A DNA stretch of 64,000 nt from Phycisphaerae bacterium. GTDB taxonomy: Bacteria > Planctomycetota > Phycisphaerae > UBA1845. The notes beneath the pieces were generated by a model that saw only the letters and a list, made by a program, of their open reading frames with translations, was not told the DNA's origin and did no database searches. Below, in pieces: positions 16,299 to 25,800 of this stretch. The stretch spans positions 1 through 64,000 of the forward strand of contig JAGFJJ010000045.1 of assembly GCA_024102815.1 (NCBI GenBank). Reading direction: 5' to 3'. Position numbers and translations under genes: made by a program. The first letter of the stretch is position 1, and every line of letters starts with the position of its first letter.

Positions 16299-19070
16299 AT
16301 GGCGCAATCACTTTACATCATTGACGGCCACGCCCAGATTTACCGCGCCTTCTACGCCCCCTTTCGCGAACTGACCAGCCCCGCCGGCGAACCCACGCGG
16401 GCCACGTTCGTGTTCTGCCAGATGCTGTTCAACATTCTTCGAAACAAGCGGCCTGATTATCTCTGCATGGTCATGGATGTGAGTGACGAGACGGTCTTTC
16501 GCCGCGACATCTATCCCGAGTACAAGGCCAACCGGGAGCCGCCGCCGGAGGCCCTGCCGGTGCAGGCGGACCGCATCGTCTCCATCGTTCGCGCCCTGGA
16601 CATTCCTCTTTATACACTGCCCGGCTTCGAAGCCGACGATCTCATCGCCACCATCTGCGAGCAGACCCGCGGGCGCGATCTCGACGTCTACATCGTGAGC
16701 AAGGACAAGGACCTGGAGCAACTGCTCTCCGATCGCGTTCGCCTGTACGACGCCAACGCCGACACGACCATTGATGCGGCCGGTCTACTTGCGTCCAAGG
16801 GTTACCCACCGCAGCTGGCCGTGGAGGTTCAGTGCCTTGCCGGTGACACCGTGGACAACATCCCCGGGGTCGATGGAGTCGGCGTCAAGACCGCCGCAAA
16901 GCTCGTGCAGCGGTACGGTTCCGCGCGGGCCGTTGTCGAGCACGCCGACGAACTCACGCCCAAGCAGAGCGAACGGGTCCGCGCGTTCGGTCCGAACCTC
17001 GAAAAGACGCGCCGGCTCGTGGAACTCCGCCGCGATGTGCAGTTCCCTTTCGAGCTGGAGGCGTGTCGCGCGAGCCGCATCCAGGTCGCCGCCGTACGGC
17101 CGATCTTCGCCGAACTCGCCTTCGGTCGATTGACGGAAGCGCTCGACGCGCTGGATCCCAACGCGTCACTCTACCCTGCGGGGGAGCCCGCGTTGCCGTC
17201 GCCGACGAGTGCCGATGCCGGAACGACGGCGGCCACGATCGCCACGGTTTCCGCGCCCGGCGCACCGCCCGGCAACTATGTACTCGTGGACACGCCCGAG
17301 AGCTTCGCCCGGTTCGTCGGGGAGCTCGCCGCGCAGCGGGAGTTCGCCTTCGACACGGAGACGACATCGACGCAGCCGGTCGATGCCGCGCTGGTGGGAC
17401 TGTCATTTGCCTGGCACTCCGGAAAGGCCTGGTTCCTGCCCGTTCGCGCGGGCGGCGGCGGCGTCCTGCCGGAGGCGGAGGTCGTTGCGGTGCTCAAGCC
17501 TGTCTTTGAGAATCCCCAAATCCGCAAGTCCGGCCAGAACATCAAGTTTGACGCGCTTGTCCTCCGCGCCCTGGGCATTCATGTTGCCGGCATCGCCTTC
17601 GATACGATGATCGCCGCGTTTCTGCTCGATCCGTCGCGCCGTTCCTTCTCTCTCGACGGCCTGGTTCGCGCCCATTTCCAGCACGAGATGATCCCCATCA
17701 CCGACCTGATCGGGAAAGGGCGTGATCAGCTCACCATGGACATGATCGACACGCAGCGGCTCTGCACCTACGCGGCCGAGGACGCGGATTTCACCTGGCG
17801 GCTCAAGGAGGTCTTCGAGCCGCAAATCGCCGGCAGCCACGTCGAAAAGCTGTTCCATGAAGTCGAAATGCCGCTGGTCGATGTGCTCACCGCGATGGAG
17901 TTCAACGGTATCGCCCTCGACACGAAGCTGCTCGCCGAACTCAGCCGCGACATGGGCGACCGCCTCTTTGCGCTCCAGCGGGACATTCATCGCGCGGCCG
18001 GGCGCGAGTTCAACGTCGATTCCACGAAACAACTCGCCGAGGTGCTCTTCGACGACCAGGGACTGAAGGTCCAGCGGCGCACGAAGACCGGCCGCAGCAC
18101 CGACGCGGACACGCTGACGGCACTGGCCGCCGCGTCCGACAATCCAATTCCTCGCCTTGTCCTCGAATACCGCGAACTGGCGAAGCTGCGGAGCACGTAT
18201 GTCGAGACGCTGCCGAAGATGGTGTCCAAGCGAACGGGGCGCATCCACACGTCATTCCACCAGACGGGCGCGATCACGGGGCGGCTGTCGTCGAGTGACC
18301 CCAACCTTCAGAACATTCCCATCCGCACGGAAACGGGACGGCAGATTCGCCGCGCCTTCATTGCGGGTTCGCCCGAACAGTTGATCCTCACGATTGACTA
18401 CTCGCAGATCGAGCTCCGGCTGCTCGCCCATTTCTGCGAAGACCGCAATCTGATTACCGCGTTCGAGCAGGGGCAGGATATCCACCGTGCGGTGGCCGCC
18501 CAGGTCAACGGCGTGACGCCCGAGGCGGTGACCTCCGAGCAACGGGCCCGGGCCAAGGCGGTCAACTTCGGCATCGTCTACGGCCAGACCGCGTTCGGTT
18601 TGGCTCGCGGGCTGGGTATCTCCCAGACGGAAGCGCGCGATTTCATCAACCGCTATTTTCAGCGCTATCCCGGCATCCGCTCGTTCATCGATCACTGCGT
18701 TGACGAGGCGCGCTCGAAGGGCTACGCCGAGACGCTCTTCGGCAGGCGGCGACCCATTCCCGAGTTGCACTCCCGCAACCGGGGGCAGGTATCCCTCGGG
18801 GAGCGCCTGGCGGTGAACACCGTCGTCCAGGGTTCCGCGGCCGACCTCATCAAGAAGGCCATGATCGACGTGGATCGCGCTTTGCGGGGCGGAGAATCGC
18901 GGGCGAAAATGCTGCTTCAGGTACATGATGAACTTGTCTTCGAGACACCCCGGGCCAGTGTGGAGCAGGATGCGGCGTTGATCCGCGGGCTGATGGAGTC
19001 GGCCGTTCCCCTTCGCGTACCGCTGCTGGCCGATGCCGCCTGGGGCGACAACTGGGCGGAAGGGAAGTGA
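16299..19070 (+). CDS. polA: DNA polymerase I
   Basis: Replication and repair polymerase with all three activities. 923 residues: 5' nuclease domain 1-290 (SLYIIDGHAQIYRAFYA, FEADDLIATI, SKDKDLEQLL, GDTVDNIPGVDGVGVKTA); a Pro/Ala linker; 3'-5' exonuclease with FAFDTETTSTQP (about residue 350) and YAAEDADFTWRL, so proofreading acids are present; polymerase motif A DYSQIELRLLAHF (about 699), motif B RAKAVNFGIVYG (about 752) and motif C LLQVHDELVFE (about 875). The length is normal. It is transcribed divergently from glgE. A TTGACA/TACCGT promoter precedes the ATG, and the ribosome-binding site is weak (AGAGATGGG). Confidence 0.97.
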   Translation: MAQSLYIIDGHAQIYRAFYAPFRELTSPAGEPTRATFVFCQMLFNILRNKRPDYLCMVMDVSDETVFRRDIYPEYKANREPPPEALPVQADRIVSIVRALDIPLYTLPGFEADDLIATICEQTRGRDLDVYIVSKDKDLEQLLSDRVRLYDANADTTIDAAGLLASKGYPPQLAVEVQCLAGDTVDNIPGVDGVGVKTAAKLVQRYGSARAVVEHADELTPKQSERVRAFGPNLEKTRRLVELRRDVQFPFELEACRASRIQVAAVRPIFAELAFGRLTEALDALDPNASLYPAGEPALPSPTSADAGTTAATIATVSAPGAPPGNYVLVDTPESFARFVGELAAQREFAFDTETTSTQPVDAALVGLSFAWHSGKAWFLPVRAGGGGVLPEAEVVAVLKPVFENPQIRKSGQNIKFDALVLRALGIHVAGIAFDTMIAAFLLDPSRRSFSLDGLVRAHFQHEMIPITDLIGKGRDQLTMDMIDTQRLCTYAAEDADFTWRLKEVFEPQIAGSHVEKLFHEVEMPLVDVLTAMEFNGIALDTKLLAELSRDMGDRLFALQRDIHRAAGREFNVDSTKQLAEVLFDDQGLKVQRRTKTGRSTDADTLTALAAASDNPIPRLVLEYRELAKLRSTYVETLPKMVSKRTGRIHTSFHQTGAITGRLSSSDPNLQNIPIRTETGRQIRRAFIAGSPEQLILTIDYSQIELRLLAHFCEDRNLITAFEQGQDIHRAVAAQVNGVTPEAVTSEQRARAKAVNFGIVYGQTAFGLARGLGISQTEARDFINRYFQRYPGIRSFIDHCVDEARSKGYAETLFGRRRPIPELHSRNRGQVSLGERLAVNTVVQGSAADLIKKAMIDVDRALRGGESRAKMLLQVHDELVFETPRASVEQDAALIRGLMESAVPLRVPLLADAAWGDNWAEGK

Positions 19071-19244
19071 TCCGCCTCAGCCATTTTGGACGTAAAGTCT
19101 TTTTATTCCTTGATTTACAGCATTTCGGCTTTCGTCTAACCAACTTATTTTCAATCTGTCAATTATTCCGTGCGGCGTTCTATCGGCGATTGGAAGCGTT
19201 GGTTCGGCCGGCATTTGCAAACCGCCGGCAAGGGAGGCAAAGCC

Positions 19245-19442
19245 ATGAAGAAATCCGGAGCACTCAAGCGTCTCGCGGTGATGGCCATGGGGGGCATCGC
19301 CATGGTTACGACGGCGACCTGCGACCCGTACAACGGTTTCACTTTCTTCCGAGATCGGGGCGGTGACGACTACTACTACGACGGCTATGTCTACTACGAA
19401 GACTATTACTACGACGACTGCTTCTGGGATTGCTGGTGGTAA
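19245..19442 (+). CDS. Tiny exported Tyr/Asp-rich protein
   Basis: 65 residues: a basic start MKKSGALKRLAV, a hydrophobic segment, and a lipobox-like ending TTATC near residue 26, predicting a lipoprotein or exported peptide. The mature tail is dominated by Tyr and Asp (GGDDYYYDGYVYYEDYYYDD) and ends in CFWDCWW with two Cys. It is too short for a known domain. A GGGAGG ribosome-binding site precedes the ATG. Aromatic-acidic tails of this type could bind metal, form crosslinks or associate with a surface, but no function can be assigned. The next gene encodes another probable lipoprotein in the same direction. Confidence 0.6.
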   Translation: MKKSGALKRLAVMAMGGIAMVTTATCDPYNGFTFFRDRGGDDYYYDGYVYYEDYYYDDCFWDCWW

Positions 19443-19552
19443 GCAGGCGGACTCCGTCCGGTTCTGAAGCACTTGACCTGCCGTCCTCCGGCCGCGAAGC
19501 ATGGCATCGCAGCCCGACGTAACGGCTGCGGATTCCTACAGGGAAAAGAACA

Positions 19553-20131
19553 ATGTTTCGCAAAAGTGAGACGGCCATGGTCGGATCGGGATCGGTGCGC
19601 GCGGGTGGAAGGCGGAGTCATCTCGCGGCTGGCGGTCTGGGCTGGATTGCCACGATGGCCATTGGCGCGGCCATGCTGGGTGTACCCGGCTGCATCGATC
19701 TGTTTCAGAACGGGCTGGCGGAAGGGACCTACAACGGCGATCTCGCCTGCACTATCGAGGTCATCGATCCTGACGGGCAGGAAGCAACGGAAGACTTCAC
19801 GGCCTCGACCACGCTGACCGCCGGCTCGGACGGATCGCTGGCGATCAATGACGAGCCGATCACGGGCGGGGCCGAGGTGACCCGCGAGATTCCCAATGCC
19901 GAGCTGGCCTTCGAGGTTGCGGACGTCCGCGTGGAGATCGGGCGAGTGGTCATCCGTTACGAGCCACGTCCGACCCTGCCGGGCATTACGGTCGATGGCG
20001 AACTGGTGGAGACGTATCGTCAGCAACTGGGATCCGTGGCGGCTTCGGCGGACGCTGATCTGACCGTGACCGACGCCACGGGCGAATCGACGATTACCAT
20101 CCGTTGCGCGGGTGTGCTCCCGCGGCAATAG
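19553..20131 (+). CDS. Probable lipoprotein of unknown function
   Basis: 192 residues. An unusually long N-terminal region (about 30 residues, Arg-rich) precedes a hydrophobic stretch ending in AMLGVPGC, a lipobox with the modified Cys near residue 47; a later start is possible. The mature part is a compact beta-rich domain (GTYNGDLACTIEVID, DFTASTTLTAGSDGSLAIN, ITIRCAGVL) with two Cys that could form a disulphide. No family is recognised. It follows the Tyr/Asp-rich gene by 110 bases and may be co-transcribed with it. The start is preceded by AGGGAAAAGAAC. Confidence 0.7.
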   Translation: MFRKSETAMVGSGSVRAGGRRSHLAAGGLGWIATMAIGAAMLGVPGCIDLFQNGLAEGTYNGDLACTIEVIDPDGQEATEDFTASTTLTAGSDGSLAINDEPITGGAEVTREIPNAELAFEVADVRVEIGRVVIRYEPRPTLPGITVDGELVETYRQQLGSVAASADADLTVTDATGESTITIRCAGVLPRQ

Positions 20132-20138
20132 GCTCCCG

Positions 20139-20162
20139 AGGCCGGTCGATTGATTCCGGCCT
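20139..20162 (+). terminator. Hairpin after the lipoprotein gene, weak terminator candidate
   Basis: AGGCCGG and CCGGCCT form a 7-bp stem around the loop TCGATTGATT, eight bases after the stop codon. There is no run of T after it, so intrinsic termination is doubtful. Confidence 0.3.
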
Positions 20163-20320
20163 TGACAGCGTTGAAAACCAGCCGTTAGCCTTCCCTTCTC
20201 CGGCGCGCACGTTTCCGCAACGCGGCGTGCCGGGCTGTTCAGGAAACCCCGGCTGCCCGTGCCGTTGCACTTGCGCCGACGGCGGGGGTTCGGCCGTTTT
20301 CGTCCCGCTGGAGATGCCGC

Positions 20321-21406
20321 ATGCGCCCCCGAATCCGAAGAGCTGCGACCTGTTGTGCGATGGTCTTTGTCCTGCTCGGCACGCACCGCGTGCAGGCCCA
20401 GGCGCCGACGAAGCAGCAGATGGATACGATTCGCCGTCTGGCGACGCTGACGTTGCCCGACCAGCGGCAGGTCCGCCAATGGTGCGAGGCGAAGATCCAG
20501 GAGATTTCCGACAAGATCGCCGGCGGTGCTTCCTGGACGGACGTGTTCAACGAGTACCGCACGGGGGTGCTTCAGGAGTACGCTAACACGCAGAACACGT
20601 CTGCGTTCAAGGCCCAGTTGGTCACGCAATTCGGGGATGTGGCGTCGGAGTGGTTCGGCCGGTCGTCGACCGCGCCGGCCGTCGCCCGGACGCTGGCGCG
20701 CCTGATGGCGGACTTCGCGGGCAATCTCCAGACCGAGGCGTTTGCCGGACTGATTGCCGGCTTGAAGTCGAGCGACGCCGCGGCGCGGTACCTCAGCGCC
20801 ACCGGCCTGCTGAAGTTGCAGCGCGATATCGTGACGGACAAGGAGCGGCTCGACCGCATGGTGGCGGCGCTGCGCGAAGCGGGTGTTTCGGAAACCGATC
20901 ACGTGGTTCTCTGGGAGATCTACCGCGTTCTGGCGGTGCCCGCGGCACAGACGTCGGCCGTGGCGGATGCGTACCTGGCGATTTTCGAGGCGCGACTCAC
21001 GCGACGGCAGGCCAACAACGTCAACGTCGACGGTGCGGAAACGGATGCCTTCGAGTACTTCCGCCGCACGGATGTTCAAGGGGCGCTGGGGGCCGATCAG
21101 AGAACCAATGTGGCACGGGCCGTGGCGACGTTCCTGGCCCGCGACGCCCAGCGCTACAACTCGCCTGAACTTGACTTCACGGAGATCGAGACGCTGGAAC
21201 GGCGCATGGTTACGGCCGAGGATGTTCTCAGAGGGTTTGCCGGCGGCGGCGAAGGCGGGAATATCGCCGACGCTCTCTCGCAGTACGGATATGCGGGCCG
21301 CCAGCAGGTTCTTACGCAGGTTTATCGCTGGATCGGTGATCCCAACACCAACACTCCCGGTGCGCTGAACAAGGCTCCCTGGAACGTACCCGTCGGGGGA
21401 ATCTGA
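20321..21406 (+). CDS. Secreted alpha-helical protein of unknown function
   Basis: 361 residues. An Arg-rich start and hydrophobic stretch (CCAMVFVLLG) end in VQAQA, a clear Sec signal peptide. The mature part is almost entirely helical with Ala-rich repeats reminiscent of HEAT/ARM-like solenoids (DAAARYLSATGLLKLQRD, DRMVAALREAGVSETD), but the repeat register is irregular and no family can be named. It ends with an Asn/Thr/Pro-rich tail (GDPNTNTPGALNK). It is convergent with the patatin gene, only 15 bases away. Periplasmic or extracellular location is predicted. Confidence 0.7.
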   Translation: MRPRIRRAATCCAMVFVLLGTHRVQAQAPTKQQMDTIRRLATLTLPDQRQVRQWCEAKIQEISDKIAGGASWTDVFNEYRTGVLQEYANTQNTSAFKAQLVTQFGDVASEWFGRSSTAPAVARTLARLMADFAGNLQTEAFAGLIAGLKSSDAAARYLSATGLLKLQRDIVTDKERLDRMVAALREAGVSETDHVVLWEIYRVLAVPAAQTSAVADAYLAIFEARLTRRQANNVNVDGAETDAFEYFRRTDVQGALGADQRTNVARAVATFLARDAQRYNSPELDFTEIETLERRMVTAEDVLRGFAGGGEGGNIADALSQYGYAGRQQVLTQVYRWIGDPNTNTPGALNKAPWNVPVGGI

Positions 21407-21421
21407 CCGCCGCTCTCGCAT

Positions 21422-22414
21422 TTACCGGGCACCTCCGCGCAGAAGTTCGGCGAGCTTCATGATCCTGTCCGTGCCGCCCTGGTTGTCCAGATAGCGTTCG
21501 GCCAGGCGGAGGAGCGCCACGATATTTCCCTTCTCGACATCGTCCATCCTGTCGCAGGCATGGTTCAGTTCCGTCTGAAGGCGAACGTACCGGCCTTCGC
21601 GAAGGAGCTGACGGGCGATGTAGTCCATGGCGTCCGCAGCGCCGTCCATGAGAACGTCGAGCACGGGCACGGCCCATTCCAACGGACCCCACTCCCGGGC
21701 CTGCTTCGCCGGAATAGGGCGGGTCGCCTGTCCTGTTCCGAATGATCCCACGACGAACTGTTCGAGGCCGATGCCGCCATCTCGATCGCTGCAAACGTGA
21801 AGACCCTCGGCGATGGCGCACACGACGGGATTGTTGGCCACGACGCCGCCGTCAATCAGGGGGACTTCGGCCCCGCCAAGGCGCGCAACGTGCGCCGGGA
21901 AGTAAGTTGGTGCGGAGCTGGACGCCTTGGCCGCCTCCCACAGAGGAAGCGAAGCGAATGCGGCGCTGTTGCTTTTGATCACGACGGCCTGTCGCGCGAG
22001 TGTGTTGTAGGCGGGGATCAGAAGCCGCGGCGTCGGGGGGAGGTCGGCCAGACGCCTTGATCCGAAAGTACTTTCGAGCACTTCGCGCAGGCCGCGATCG
22101 TCGTACTTCGGTGCACTGAGGCCCTGGGTAAGCGTGCGAAGGAGGCGATTCCAGAGGCGCGGCGCGAGGGGCGTGAATACGTCACGCCCCCGGCGGCGGT
22201 AGAGATCGCGTATCTGCGCGGCGGGAATGCCAAGGGCCGCGGCGCAGGCGAGGATGCTGCCCGTGGAGGTTCCGGCGATCAGGTCGCAGTGCTCGCGGAT
22301 CGGCCCGCCAAGCTCGTATTCCAGGGCGTCGAGCCAGACGGCGGAGATGATTCCGCGAATGCCGCCGCCGTCAAACGAGAGGATGCGAAAGAACTGCGCG
22401 TTCGTTTCCGGCAT
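21422..22414 (-). CDS. Patatin-like phospholipase
   Basis: 330-residue lipid acyl hydrolase of the patatin family. The oxyanion loop is ILSFDGGGIRGI, the nucleophile Ser lies in GTSTGS (about residue 47), and the catalytic Asp in LIDGGVVANNP (about 185), so the Ser-Asp dyad is intact. It has no signal peptide, so it is probably cytoplasmic or membrane-peripheral. The FDGGGIRG..GTSTG form is shared by plant patatins, CotR and the CapV phospholipases of CBASS; however, no cyclic-nucleotide synthase or sensor gene is nearby, and folE lies upstream, so a defence role is not supported. The ATG has the ribosome-binding site GGAGGG; the frame is open seven codons further. Confidence 0.88.
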   Translation of the reverse strand: MPETNAQFFRILSFDGGGIRGIISAVWLDALEYELGGPIREHCDLIAGTSTGSILACAAALGIPAAQIRDLYRRRGRDVFTPLAPRLWNRLLRTLTQGLSAPKYDDRGLREVLESTFGSRRLADLPPTPRLLIPAYNTLARQAVVIKSNSAAFASLPLWEAAKASSSAPTYFPAHVARLGGAEVPLIDGGVVANNPVVCAIAEGLHVCSDRDGGIGLEQFVVGSFGTGQATRPIPAKQAREWGPLEWAVPVLDVLMDGAADAMDYIARQLLREGRYVRLQTELNHACDRMDDVEKGNIVALLRLAERYLDNQGGTDRIMKLAELLRGGAR

Positions 22415-22528
22415 GGGTTCCCTCCGGAAAGCCATTCGAGTGGCGGCGCGACGGGTGCGCCTCCACAGGAAAGAACGCGCATGGGCGCTCAGTCCGAAGG
22501 GACGTTTGGCGCGATCATGGGAGGCGGG

Positions 22529-23083
22529 TTACTTGTGCAGCAAGGCCATCACTTCGCTTCGGGTGCGTGCGTCGCTGCGGCAGACGCCCCGGATCGCGGA
22601 GGTGACCATGACGCTGCCGGCCTTTCGCACACCGCGACAGGTCATGCAGGTGTGGGTGGCCTCGAGGACGACGGCGACGCCCCTGGCGTGCAATGCGGAT
22701 ACGAGGAGATCGGCAATCTGGGAGGTCATGCGCTCCTGGACCTGGGGGCGGAGGGCGAAGTCCTCGACCACGCGAGCGAGCTTGGAAATCCCGATAACCT
22801 GGCCGTCGGGAAGATAGGCTACATGGGCTTTGCCCTCGAAGGGCATGAGGTGGTGCTCGCACATGGAGTTGAAGGCGATGTCGCGGAGCACGACGAGCTC
22901 GTCGTACTTTTCGGTGAAGCTGGTCTTGAGATGTTCGGCGGGATCCCGGGTCAAGCCGGCGAAGAGTTCATTGTACATTCGGGCAACACGCGCCGGGGTG
23001 TCACGAAGCCCTTCGCGGTCCGGATCCTCTCCCACGCCGATGAGAATCTCGCGAACGGCAGATTCGATGCGCTGCTGGTCCAT
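22529..23083 (-). CDS. folE: GTP cyclohydrolase I
   Basis: Converts GTP to 7,8-dihydroneopterin triphosphate, the entry to folate and, via QueD, to queuosine. 184 residues, normal length. The zinc ligands are visible in [17 protein letters not shown] (Cys and His, about residue 73) and CMTCRGV (Cys, about 147); [15 protein letters not shown] and [10 protein letters not shown] are family signatures. A queD gene lies some 33 kb away in this window. Upstream is a transglutaminase-like gene, downstream the patatin gene on the same strand, but spacing of over 100 bases on either side does not prove an operon. Confidence 0.97.
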   Translation of the reverse strand: MDQQRIESAVREILIGVGEDPDREGLRDTPARVARMYNELFAGLTRDPAEHLKTSFTEKYDELVVLRDIAFNSMCEHHLMPFEGKAHVAYLPDGQVIGISKLARVVEDFALRPQVQERMTSQIADLLVSALHARGVAVVLEATHTCMTCRGVRKAGSVMVTSAIRGVCRSDARTRSEVMALLHK

Positions 23084-23204
23084 GTCAGGCTCCGCGGTGA
23101 ATGCGTGCTACCGATCCATACGCGGATATTAGCGCGGCCGTGGCGGGGGTCAAAGCCGTCAGGGGACAATTGGTGAAGGTCCCGGAGGAACGCCGGGGGT
23201 AGCC

Positions 23205-24128
23205 TTATAGACCCTCCGGCAGAGCTTCCGGGGTCAGCGCGGACACGCTTTTCGAACTGGATACCGAGTCCGACGATCGGCGGAACTCGGCCCGCGACCA
23301 CATTCCGCGCAGGGTGATGAAGACATTCACGGCGGCTGCGACAAAGGTCGCTGCGAGCAGCCACGTCGCGATCAGGAGCTTGGGCTCTTCGAGGAAGATG
23401 GGGCGGGGCCACGTGTAGAGGCGCTCGCCGAAAAGGGGAAACAGAGCGGAGCGGGCGGCGCGGGGCAATGCGCCTCGATTCCAGTTGAAAGTGGAACCGC
23501 TTTCGTAGGGCGCGGCCGGGCGGAGGTAGTAGTCGGAAACGGCGCGATACTCCGGACCTTCCACGCGGGAAGAGGCCAGTTGCCTGTCGACGATGGCGGG
23601 ATCGCGGCGGATGTCGAGCAGGCCGTAGTAGCCGCCGTCGGGACGGGGAAAGGACAGGGCATATGTCGGATCGACGAGCATCGCCTGCATTCCGGTTGGG
23701 CGGGCTTCAACGAAGGTGTGCGCCGGGCGGTTGGTGCGGGGGTCGAAGCTCATGACGGGTGAGGCGGGGATGTTGAGCGAGCGGAGCAACGCGACGAGCA
23801 GGCGGGACTTGTCGGCGCAGTCGCCCCCGGATTGCAGAACCTGTGCGGACGTGGCACCGAGCGAGGGCAAGAGGAAACCCGCGGTGTTGTGCCTCGTGGG
23901 GAGCTCGGTGTGGATTCGCCAGAGCAAGGCCAGGACCCTGTTCGCGGGGTCGTGCATGCCGGAGGTTGTCCGGCGGGCGTATTGTGCGATTTGCGCCTGA
24001 TCCGCACGAAAGGAGCAGTAGCAGATCGAGGCCAGGACGAGCGGGAGCAGGATGCTCGCGGAGCGCAGCGCGGGAATCATGCGCCGACGTGGGTATCGCT
24101 GTGGCAGCGTTGTCCCGGCCATGATCAT
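23205..24128 (-). CDS. Membrane-anchored transglutaminase-like protein
   Basis: 307 residues with an N-terminal membrane segment (ILLPLVLASICYC), a soluble papain-fold region and a second membrane segment near residues 245-265 (LLIATWLLAATFVAAAVNVF). The transglutaminase-like triad is visible: Cys in GGDCADKSRLLVALL (about residue 102), His in RPAHTFVEA (about 134) and Asp in LVDPTYAL (about 151). Such proteins in bacteria are mostly peptidases or cofactors of export and peptidoglycan systems rather than crosslinkers. The catalytic domain should face the periplasm. It lies 120 bases upstream of folE; its function is not otherwise indicated by context. Confidence 0.75.
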   Translation of the reverse strand: MIMAGTTLPQRYPRRRMIPALRSASILLPLVLASICYCSFRADQAQIAQYARRTTSGMHDPANRVLALLWRIHTELPTRHNTAGFLLPSLGATSAQVLQSGGDCADKSRLLVALLRSLNIPASPVMSFDPRTNRPAHTFVEARPTGMQAMLVDPTYALSFPRPDGGYYGLLDIRRDPAIVDRQLASSRVEGPEYRAVSDYYLRPAAPYESGSTFNWNRGALPRAARSALFPLFGERLYTWPRPIFLEEPKLLIATWLLAATFVAAAVNVFITLRGMWSRAEFRRSSDSVSSSKSVSALTPEALPEGL

Positions 24129-24303
24129 CCGCGGTGTCCCGGTTCTTTGGGCGATCAGCGCGCGCGGCCCATGCAGCGCGACTTGCTGGAGTTATCGACC
24201 GTCGGGTTTCGATCGCTGAACGGTCATCCGAGCGGAGGGCGGAGCTTCATCCGGGTCCGCCAAGGGCCGATATTGTCGAGGAGGCGGCAATTTCCGTTGT
24301 GTC

Positions 24304-25260
24304 ATGAATTCGAGCGCCGGGACCATTCTCGCAGATCGTGCATCCGGGCGGACCCGCTCGGAGTGCGACGGTCACTCGCGCCGTCGCGGTGTGGCGGAGT
24401 CGCTGTTGTTTGCAGCGGCGATTCGGGCATTGCGTCGGGCCGCAGCGAGGCGAGCGCATCACGTCGCACGGACGACAGACGCTTCGCGCTACCGGGCATG
24501 GCGGGCGGAGGAGTTGGAGCGGCAGGTCCGCGACCATTTTGAACCCCGGGGGATTGAGGGGAAGGACGTCCTGGATTTCGGGTGCGGGACGGGCGAGTTG
24601 AGCCGGCGGCTGGCGTCGTGGGGTGCGGCGCGGGTGGTCGGCGTGGATCTGTCGGCCGAGGCGATCGGGAAGGCCAAAGCGGATCATGATTCATCGCGGG
24701 CGACGTTTCTTCATGCTGATCGACCCGATCGCATTCCCTGCGTGGATGCGGCGTTTGATCTCATCTGCTGCTTCGATGTTCTGGAGCATGTGCAGGACGT
24801 GCCGCTGGTGGTTCACGAGTGGCGTCGTGTACTGCGGCCCGGCGGGCGGGTGTGGATCTGGTGGTCCCCGTGGCGCGGTCCGTACGGGCACCATCTCGAC
24901 TCGCTGATTCCGCTTCCGTGGGTTCATCTTCTTTTCTCGGAGCGCACGCTCTTTCGCGTTTGCGCGGATGTGTACGATCATCCGTCGTTTATTCCGCGAC
25001 GATGGGATATCGATCCGTCAACGGGTGAGAAGAAGCCCAACAAGTGGCGGCGGACGGCAACGTTTCATCCATTTCTCAACAAGCTGACGCGGGGGCGGTT
25101 CGAGTCGTCGCTGGCGCCGGCCGGTCTGCACATCGCGCGATGCAGGACCAACGGCTTTTCCGGATCGCGGGCGGGCCGGTCGACGCGTGTGCTGCTGCCG
25201 ATTCCCTTCCTCGGCGAGTGCTTCGTTTCCTCCTACGTATATGAGTTGATCCGAGTCTGA
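24304..25260 (+). CDS. Class I SAM-dependent methyltransferase
   Basis: 318 residues. Rossmann-type SAM-binding motif I VLDFGCGTGELSRRLASW near residue 89, motif II VVGVDLSAEAI, and DLICCFDVLEHVQDVPLVVHEWRRVLRPGG, typical of UbiE/COQ5-like methyltransferases (Methyltransf_11/25). The first 60 residues are Arg-rich and poorly conserved, so the true start may be internal. The C-terminal part contains several Trp and Pro residues (WIWWSPWRGPYGHHLDS) also found in methyltransferases acting on lipids or sugars. The substrate cannot be inferred. It is the first gene of a plus-strand run that includes gatC and gatA. Confidence 0.82.
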   Translation: MNSSAGTILADRASGRTRSECDGHSRRRGVAESLLFAAAIRALRRAAARRAHHVARTTDASRYRAWRAEELERQVRDHFEPRGIEGKDVLDFGCGTGELSRRLASWGAARVVGVDLSAEAIGKAKADHDSSRATFLHADRPDRIPCVDAAFDLICCFDVLEHVQDVPLVVHEWRRVLRPGGRVWIWWSPWRGPYGHHLDSLIPLPWVHLLFSERTLFRVCADVYDHPSFIPRRWDIDPSTGEKKPNKWRRTATFHPFLNKLTRGRFESSLAPAGLHIARCRTNGFSGSRAGRSTRVLLPIPFLGECFVSSYVYELIRV

Positions 25261-25401
25261 TACCGGTGACTTCGGCCGCGTGGACGTTGCGAGCGAGTCG
25301 TGATAGCCTGCGCGGCGGGTTCAGGGTCGGTTGTTGGCCGATGGGCATCCGATGGGATTCCGGGCCATCGGCGGGCGGATCGAGAAGGTCTTCGTTGTGA
25401 T

Positions 25402-25779
25402 ATGACTCCGCGCGTGTGTGTCATTCTTGCGTCATTGCTGGCCGGGTCGGCCGTCGCCCTCGGCGCGTTCGGCGCGCACGGATTGAAGGGTCGGCTGAGC
25501 ACCGAGCAGCTTACGACGTTCGAAGTCGGTGTCCGGTATCAGATGTATCACGCGCTGGGATTGTTCGCGGTGGCGTGGATGATGACGCGCGCTCCATCGT
25601 GGGCGACTACGGCGTCGGCCGTGTTGCTCGTCGTCGGCGTTGTGCTGTTTTCGGGAAGCCTGTACGGGCTGACGCTGGCGGGGTGGAAGTGGCTCGGGCC
25701 GGTGACGCCGCTTGGCGGACTGTCGATGATTCTGGGCTGGATCATGCTGGCCGCGGCGGCGTGGAGGATGGCGCCCTAG
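25402..25779 (+). CDS. DUF423 family small membrane protein
   Basis: 125 residues with four predicted membrane helices. The family signature at the N-terminus is present: ALGAFGAHGLKGRLS followed by FEVGVRYQMYHALGLF, and the C-terminal VTPLGGLSMILGWIMLAA. Family members (YgdD-like) are widespread inner-membrane proteins without an assigned function. The ATG at TATGACTCCGCGC was chosen; a longer open frame upstream lacks family similarity. It ends 21 bases before gatC. Confidence 0.88.
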   Translation: MTPRVCVILASLLAGSAVALGAFGAHGLKGRLSTEQLTTFEVGVRYQMYHALGLFAVAWMMTRAPSWATTASAVLLVVGVVLFSGSLYGLTLAGWKWLGPVTPLGGLSMILGWIMLAAAAWRMAP

Positions 25780-25800
25780 GCGCGGAGAGGTTTGGATTTC

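Noticed and set aside
21422..22414. Patatin as CBASS effector (CapV)
   Set aside because: No CD-NTase, Cap2/Cap3 or other defence gene nearby; flanked by folE and a secreted protein. Motifs fit general patatins.
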